Shown: positions 60,034-64,000 of the stretch, piece by piece | Layout of the letters: every line of letters starts with the position of its first letter | How positions within the stretch are numbered: position 1 is the stretch's first letter | Origin: Tritrichomonas foetus | Taxonomy: Eukaryota > Parabasalia > Tritrichomonadida > Tritrichomonadidae | Reading direction: 5' to 3' | DNA: 64,000 nucleotides | Assembly: GCA_001839685.1 (NCBI GenBank) | Contig: MLAK01000659.1 | Location: forward strand, 18,543 to 82,542 | The notes under the pieces: generated by a model | Databases searched by the model: none | What the model saw: the letters and a program-made list of their open reading frames with translations, nothing else | Told to the model about the DNA's origin: nothing | Translations under genes and position numbers: made by a program

Positions 60034-61158
60034 TTATCCATAGCACTTACGGTGTACAATTTGAACACCTTCTTCTTGATATTCAGAATTATCAATCATC
60101 ATTTGTGGGAAAGCATCCAATGATCCAAAAACTGACCCACCAAGCCAGACTGCATTTTTCCTTTCTGGAGTTGCTGTCACTTTGACCTTCATTGAAGGTG
60201 TAGCAAGAGCAACAATTTCCTTTTCCATTCTTTCTGGAAGTCCGTGAAACATTGAAGTTCCACCTGAAAGCATAATTGTTGAATAAAGTTCTTTTCTAAC
60301 ATCAATGTCGCATTTTTCGAGTGATGTGTGAATTAGTTGTTGAATTCCGTCACTTTGTGAGCCAGCAATTGATGGTGTGAACAACGCTTCTGGACATCTA
60401 AATGCTTCTGTTCCATATGTAACTTCAACACCATCAAGAAGTTGGAAATTCGTGCGCTCTGTCTTAATTGCTTCTGATTTTTGTATTTCTGCTTGATAAT
60501 CAATAGCAACTGTGCATATTTGTTCTTTCATTTGACGAACTTCTTTAATCTTTAATGTTTCTGGATCATATCCACTTTCACCGAGCATCTTAATCAAGAG
60601 TTTGGTCAAGTCAAGTCCAGAAATCCCGCTTTGCATGATCGCGTGAGGGAGTCCATACCCCTCGTAGATTGGAACTGTGAAACTGAGTCCTTCACCAGCA
60701 TCCCAAACAACTCCTGTCGTGCGGCCAAGACTAAATAATGCAAGAACAGCTTGAACACCGGAATAGAATCCCTTCACATGAAATGTTTCAAACATGATTT
60801 GAATCATTTTTTCTCTGTTCATTCTTGGACACATCGGCTTTTCGGTTAAAACGATAGGATGATCTTCTGGAACAACAAGAAGCTCGTTGTAAAATGTGTG
60901 ATGCCATAGCCGTTCCATGTCATCCCAGCTTGTCACAAGGCCGTTTTCGATTGGCTGTCTTAAATTTAGTAAATCTGATTTAGCGACGGCTTCAAAACCA
61001 ACAAAGAAATCTTTGTTTTGTCCACCGACCATTTGCTGCGTTGATTTTGGCGATCCAATAATTGAAGGAAATATTGAGCGAGGTCCCTCTGCACCTGCAA
61101 AACCGGCTTTCGTGGAGCCTGATCCACTATCAATAACGATTGCGACTGAGTTTGACAT
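60034..61158 (-). CDS. Divergent actin-like protein
   Basis: 374 residues over the full actin length. Most landmarks are present: DSGSGSTKAGFAG near 11 (actin DNGSGxxKAGFAG), NGLVTSWDDMERLWHHTFYN near 73, NREKMIQIMFETF near 114, GVQAVLALFSLGRTTGV near 133, LSGGTSMFHGLPERMEKEI near 298, and the end VQIVHRKCYG. Differences from true actin lie in the nucleotide pocket: phosphate loop 1 has DSG for DNG, and loop 2 reads DAGEGLSFTVP where actin has DSGDGVxHTVP, so Asp157 is Glu and His161 is Phe. The final residues are KCYG rather than KCF. Actin polymerises on ATP binding; this copy may bind nucleotide but hydrolyse it differently. Arp1 is the nearest alternative. BTB-like gene divergent, 176 bases away. 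Confidence 0.85.
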   Translation of the reverse strand: MSNSVAIVIDSGSGSTKAGFAGAEGPRSIFPSIIGSPKSTQQMVGGQNKDFFVGFEAVAKSDLLNLRQPIENGLVTSWDDMERLWHHTFYNELLVVPEDHPIVLTEKPMCPRMNREKMIQIMFETFHVKGFYSGVQAVLALFSLGRTTGVVWDAGEGLSFTVPIYEGYGLPHAIMQSGISGLDLTKLLIKMLGESGYDPETLKIKEVRQMKEQICTVAIDYQAEIQKSEAIKTERTNFQLLDGVEVTYGTEAFRCPEALFTPSIAGSQSDGIQQLIHTSLEKCDIDVRKELYSTIMLSGGTSMFHGLPERMEKEIVALATPSMKVKVTATPERKNAVWLGGSVFGSLDAFPQMMIDNSEYQEEGVQIVHRKCYG

Positions 61159-61334
61159 TAAATAGAGGCCGTTTATAAATTTGGAGAAATCGTTAGAAAA
61201 ACAACTTTTTAACTATATATTTGCTTCATCAAACTTTTTCTAAGATTTTAGTGTCAGAAATTCCAGATATTTGCAAGAATTGTTGAATTTGCACATATTC
61301 CTTCCTCGAAGTCAAAGCCACTTTTTCAACTCGA

Positions 61335-62174
61335 ATGAATACCAATCCTGATGCTGCGAACAACAATCTTAAATTCGAAATAATTATTGACGATCAAAGA
61401 GAATACGTTAACGAAAAAATGATGATGCTACAATCCGGACTTTTTTCTCGCCGATATATCGAATACCAAAGCGGACAACAGAAAGGATATTCGTTGAATT
61501 TCAGTGATATCAAAAACAAAGGAAGGAACTTAAAGCAATATTTTAACATTTTCCGAGGCCAACCTGCCAATCTCGAAATATCCGACTTGTATTCCTTACT
61601 TTTAATCGCTGAAGAATGGGAATCTCCCGAAATTGTTACTCAGTTGAAACTTTTCCTTCAAGCCAATACTTCCGCTCAAGAATTGCTGGCGAAATTTGCA
61701 TTCGATATCAATGCAAAATTAGAGGTTGCCCAGAGCCTCGTGGATTTGGTCTCTTCAAAGTGCCGAGACATTTACCAAAGCCCCACTTTTCTGAACCTTC
61801 CGCCGAACTATCTTTGCATGATTTTGTCGAACCCGAATTGCGCCTTACCGCGGCGCGACCTATTTGACAAACTTATTCTGCAATTAATTGAAAAGCATGA
61901 ATATAAGTGTGCTTCACTGGTGAATAAAATCGATTTCTTATCAACAGAGTACGAAACATTGACAGAATTGAATGCATTATTGAACAAAATAAAGCTGTCA
62001 GAAATGTATCCAAATGTAAAGCGGGTTTTGTTTTTAAGAACTTGTGAAATTGAGAAAAATAAGCTGGAGGTGAAAATTTCGGCACTTGAAAAAGAAAACA
62101 AAGCCTTGAAAGAAAAAGTAAACATCAGTGAATCGCTTGTGCGCCAGCTGCACGTCCTAAAATCACATCAGTAG
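61335..62174 (+). CDS. BTB/POZ-like protein with C-terminal coiled coil
   Basis: 279 residues. The first about 105 resemble a degenerate BTB fold (LKFEIIIDDQREYVNEKMMM; LLLIAEEWESPEIVTQLKLF), the middle is helical as in BACK domains (TFLNLPPNYLCMILSNPNCA), and the last 50 are a coiled coil (EIEKNKLEVKISALEKENKA). Proteins of this plan are common in trichomonads; the function is unknown, possibly an adaptor. ATG at 61335, after ACTTTTTCAACTCGA. It shares a short divergent promoter region with the actin-like gene. Confidence 0.7.
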   Translation: MNTNPDAANNNLKFEIIIDDQREYVNEKMMMLQSGLFSRRYIEYQSGQQKGYSLNFSDIKNKGRNLKQYFNIFRGQPANLEISDLYSLLLIAEEWESPEIVTQLKLFLQANTSAQELLAKFAFDINAKLEVAQSLVDLVSSKCRDIYQSPTFLNLPPNYLCMILSNPNCALPRRDLFDKLILQLIEKHEYKCASLVNKIDFLSTEYETLTELNALLNKIKLSEMYPNVKRVLFLRTCEIEKNKLEVKISALEKENKALKEKVNISESLVRQLHVLKSHQ

Positions 62175-62695
62175 AATATTTAATCCATATTTGAAAAAGA
62201 AAAAGAATGAAAATGATGTCTTCATTGAATATTTAGAATAATAATTTAAGTGTTAATTCGTAATTTTATAACTAAAATCTATATTACTCACTTTTTTGCC
62301 TGTTTTTGATGTTTTCAAGATTTGTGCGGCAGATCTATGTTCACAACAGAGTGAATGAATGAACAAAGTAAGAAGCAAAGTGAGTGGTTCTGCTTCTGAC
62401 AACTTTTATGGACAAAAAGGTGAAGTGAGATTTTGGAAAAAAACAAATTAATTAAATGACCAGATTTCTCTTCAAAATATTTATCTCTGTTGCAACCAAT
62501 GTTTCCTAATCTTAAGACCCAAATTCTAGTGTTTTCCTTATAACTAACCATCTTTATACTATCTACATTTAATTCAGTGCATTTTTTCCGTAATAAATGC
62601 ATAAAATCAGCGTATGCATTCAATGCTACCATGATATGGTCAATTATTGACCAAAACCGAAAAAAATTAATGACATTTTCGACAAGATTACGAAA
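62175..62695. other. Intergenic region, no gene supported
   Basis: 520 bases between two plus-strand genes. A minus-strand frame with ATG at 62632 runs 105 codons to 62315 (MVALNAYADFMHLLRKKCTE..); it has mixed composition but no recognised family and no initiator, so it is left unannotated. Confidence 0.45.
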
Positions 62696-62923
62696 ATGAA
62701 TCAAAATCAAATTAATTACCTTCGTCTTCACGAATCTATTGCAAAAACGAACTCGCCAGATGACCAGCCTGAATTTACATCAATGAATGCGCTTTTTCAG
62801 CTTCTTCCGAAATTACCGACAGAAGGCCGCATGAACAGTATTACGGTTAGGCAGTACGAGGAGTTGCTGCGCCTTGTCGACGAAGAATTAAAAGGGCCGA
62901 ACAGCTCTTCTTTTCCATTGTAA
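62696..62923 (+). CDS. Small hypothetical protein (75 residues)
   Basis: MNQNQINYLRLHESIAKTN begins a compact, mixed-composition 75-residue protein ending VRQYEELLRLVDEELKGP then SSSFPL. Two helices are likely (MNALFQLLPKLP; QYEELLRLVDEEL). The GC content is clearly above the flanks, with several rare CG-containing codons, which supports a real gene. No family recognised. Confidence 0.6.
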   Translation: MNQNQINYLRLHESIAKTNSPDDQPEFTSMNALFQLLPKLPTEGRMNSITVRQYEELLRLVDEELKGPNSSSFPL

Positions 62924-63099
62924 TATTGTCGTTTTCATAAACTCTGTATATTATGCCTTTTGTATATAATGCTATTTTTTTATTGGTATTTACTTTTTAA
63001 TTTCTTTAGGAATCATAAAAACACATCGAATTTCTCAAATTTCGATTATTTACACCTTGTGAGATCATGCATATTTAAAAGAATACATAATAATTTATT

Positions 63100-63150
63100 T
63101 ATACCTCTGCAGTGCGGCCAAAAGTTAAACCGAAAAGCACAGCAATTTAC
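63100..63150 (+). other. Intergenic element, copy 2 of 2
   Basis: Begins TATACCTCTGCAGTGCGGCC and continues CAAAAGTTAAACCGAAAAGC; shares about 70% of bases with 41405-41452, same orientation. The first 12 bases (TATACCTCTGCA) and the CCAAAA and CGAAAA blocks are identical in both. Confidence 0.5.
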
Positions 63151-63732
63151 TTCTTCATGCTTTTTTTATCTAATCGAGCGAGTTTTTTTAATGCTTATTA
63201 TATTTAGGATTCTAAAAACAAGAAATCGAAAGTATATTTGGTTTTTCATTCATTCAAAGTAGTAGAAAGCCAAAACCAATATCAACATTGAGCTTCAAAT
63301 GAGATGTAAAGTTTCAGAGAGTTTTCATAAGCACATCAAATTCAGGCGCATGAAGGTATTGAGTTTCTTCGATAAAAAGTTTTTAAAAATGATGTTAGAT
63401 CGGTAACATGCTATAGACGAAATAACAAAATGAAGTTGAACGTCGATCTTAAACAAATAACGAGAAATTTATTTTACTTCCAGGCATTTGATGTTATTCA
63501 TCACACTTGGAAACACATTTGTGAATTTGGAAATAAAAATAATAAGCAGAATGAAATATACATTATTCTCATCAAATTCATAAGAAAACTATAGAATGAA
63601 GTAATTCTAATCAAAATGAAAACTTTCGTGAGAAGTGGAAAAACTCTATTTCTACTTCCTTCTTCAGTGAAGTTCAATAAGAATCTTGAAAGACTCATTT
63701 ATTTATTTTCCCAATCCCTAAATAAGGAAGAG

Positions 63733-63771
63733 TGATATGAAATAAATGTGATATGAAATAAATGTGATATT
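63733..63771 (+). repeat. 16-base tandem repeat, about 2.4 units
   Basis: GTGATATGAAATAAAT occurs twice in a row, followed by GTGATAT of a third unit. Short and AT-rich. Confidence 0.7.
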
Positions 63772-63971
63772 TTATTTCTTTTCATGTCACAATTCATATT
63801 AGATATAAAATAATGAAGCCGTTTACTCATTCAAATTCCTCAACTCAAAACAGAAGAAATAGAAAAAAGTTTTCATATGTGTCAAACCATTCTATTTCTG
63901 GAAACTTTCGTCATAAATGCGATTTTTTGTTTTCATACATTTTTCTATAAATTAGTAGACATATAAGTTGT

Positions 63972-64000
63972 GATAAGTTGCAGCTTCGCTTCAACTTATC
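63972..64000. repeat. Perfect-stem hairpin at window end
   Basis: GATAAGTTG pairs exactly with CAACTTATC across 11 bases, and the loop itself contains AGC-TTC-GCT, so the whole forms a 12-pair hairpin with one mismatch. The window ends exactly at its right arm, so it may be part of a longer inverted repeat or an element end. Confidence 0.6.

Larger units (their letters stand above)
62924..64000. other. Gene-free end of window
   Basis: About 1.08 kb with no supported gene. It holds the conserved element at 63100-63150, a short tandem repeat at 63733-63771 and a hairpin at 63972-64000, each listed separately. Confidence 0.5.

Noticed and set aside
62315..62632. 105-codon minus-strand frame with ATG at 62632
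   Set aside because: Mixed composition but no recognised family, no initiator upstream and no conservation evidence; kept as a note under the intergenic region.
1..64000. CRISPR arrays, bacterial operons or prophage features
   Set aside because: None seen; the tandem repeats lack unique spacers and the gene content is eukaryotic.

Overview
The window is 64 kb of AT-rich, gene-dense eukaryotic nuclear DNA. Nearly every gene is one uninterrupted reading frame. Six things point to a parabasalid (trichomonad), most like Tritrichomonas or Trichomonas: (1) intron-poor genes with very short 5' leaders; (2) initiator-like TCA(C/T)(T/A) motifs about 5-30 bases before many start codons; (3) stop codons often followed directly by AAA or lying in a TAAA context; (4) one 25-base intron of the trichomonad ultra-short type, with CTAAC fused to the 3' splice site; (5) many divergent ARM-repeat proteins; (6) decayed copies of P-loop/nuclease-type repeat genes. 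The species cannot be fixed from the sequence alone.

Layout. 1-7 kb: C-terminal part of a TRRAP/Tra1-like pseudokinase, a ubiquitin-hydrolase-like protein and a PP2A B55 subunit carrying the intron. 7-13 kb: a giant coiled-coil protein with internal repeat modules, then a small decayed reading frame. 13-24 kb: a PH-AGC kinase with a one-base frame break, a Ctf4/WDHD1-like replication protein, a BORCS6-like protein, an 18-base minisatellite, the splicing factor SF3b130 (SF3B3) and a small unknown protein. 24-33 kb: a decayed repeat-family gene, a tubulin-tyrosine-ligase-like enzyme, Vps33 and an ERK7/MAPK15-like kinase. 33-44 kb: a coiled-coil protein, three ARM-repeat (importin-alpha-like) proteins, a four-LIM protein, a membrane protein and a Qc-type SNARE. 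44-55 kb: the histone chaperone HIRA, a GT61 glycosyltransferase, a HOPS/CORVET-like propeller-solenoid protein, a small membrane protein and a P-loop pseudogene. 55-64 kb: a Sec7-domain Arf-GEF, a divergent actin-like protein, a BTB-like protein, a 75-residue protein and about 1 kb of gene-free DNA that ends in a hairpin.

The genes are not an operon, but themes recur. Membrane traffic: Vps33, a HOPS/CORVET-like protein, a SNARE, an Arf-GEF and a BORC-like subunit. Chromatin and replication: TRRAP, HIRA and Ctf4. Signalling: an AGC kinase, a MAPK and PP2A-B55. Cytoskeleton: TTLL, an actin-like protein, a LIM protein and the giant coiled coil. The intron and a core U2-snRNP protein (SF3B3) lie within about 17 kb of each other.

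Most notable: the 25-base intron, the modular Cys-bearing repeats of the giant coiled coil, two related about 50-base intergenic elements 22 kb apart, an actin-like protein with changed nucleotide-pocket residues, and single-base frame breaks at A/T homopolymers.
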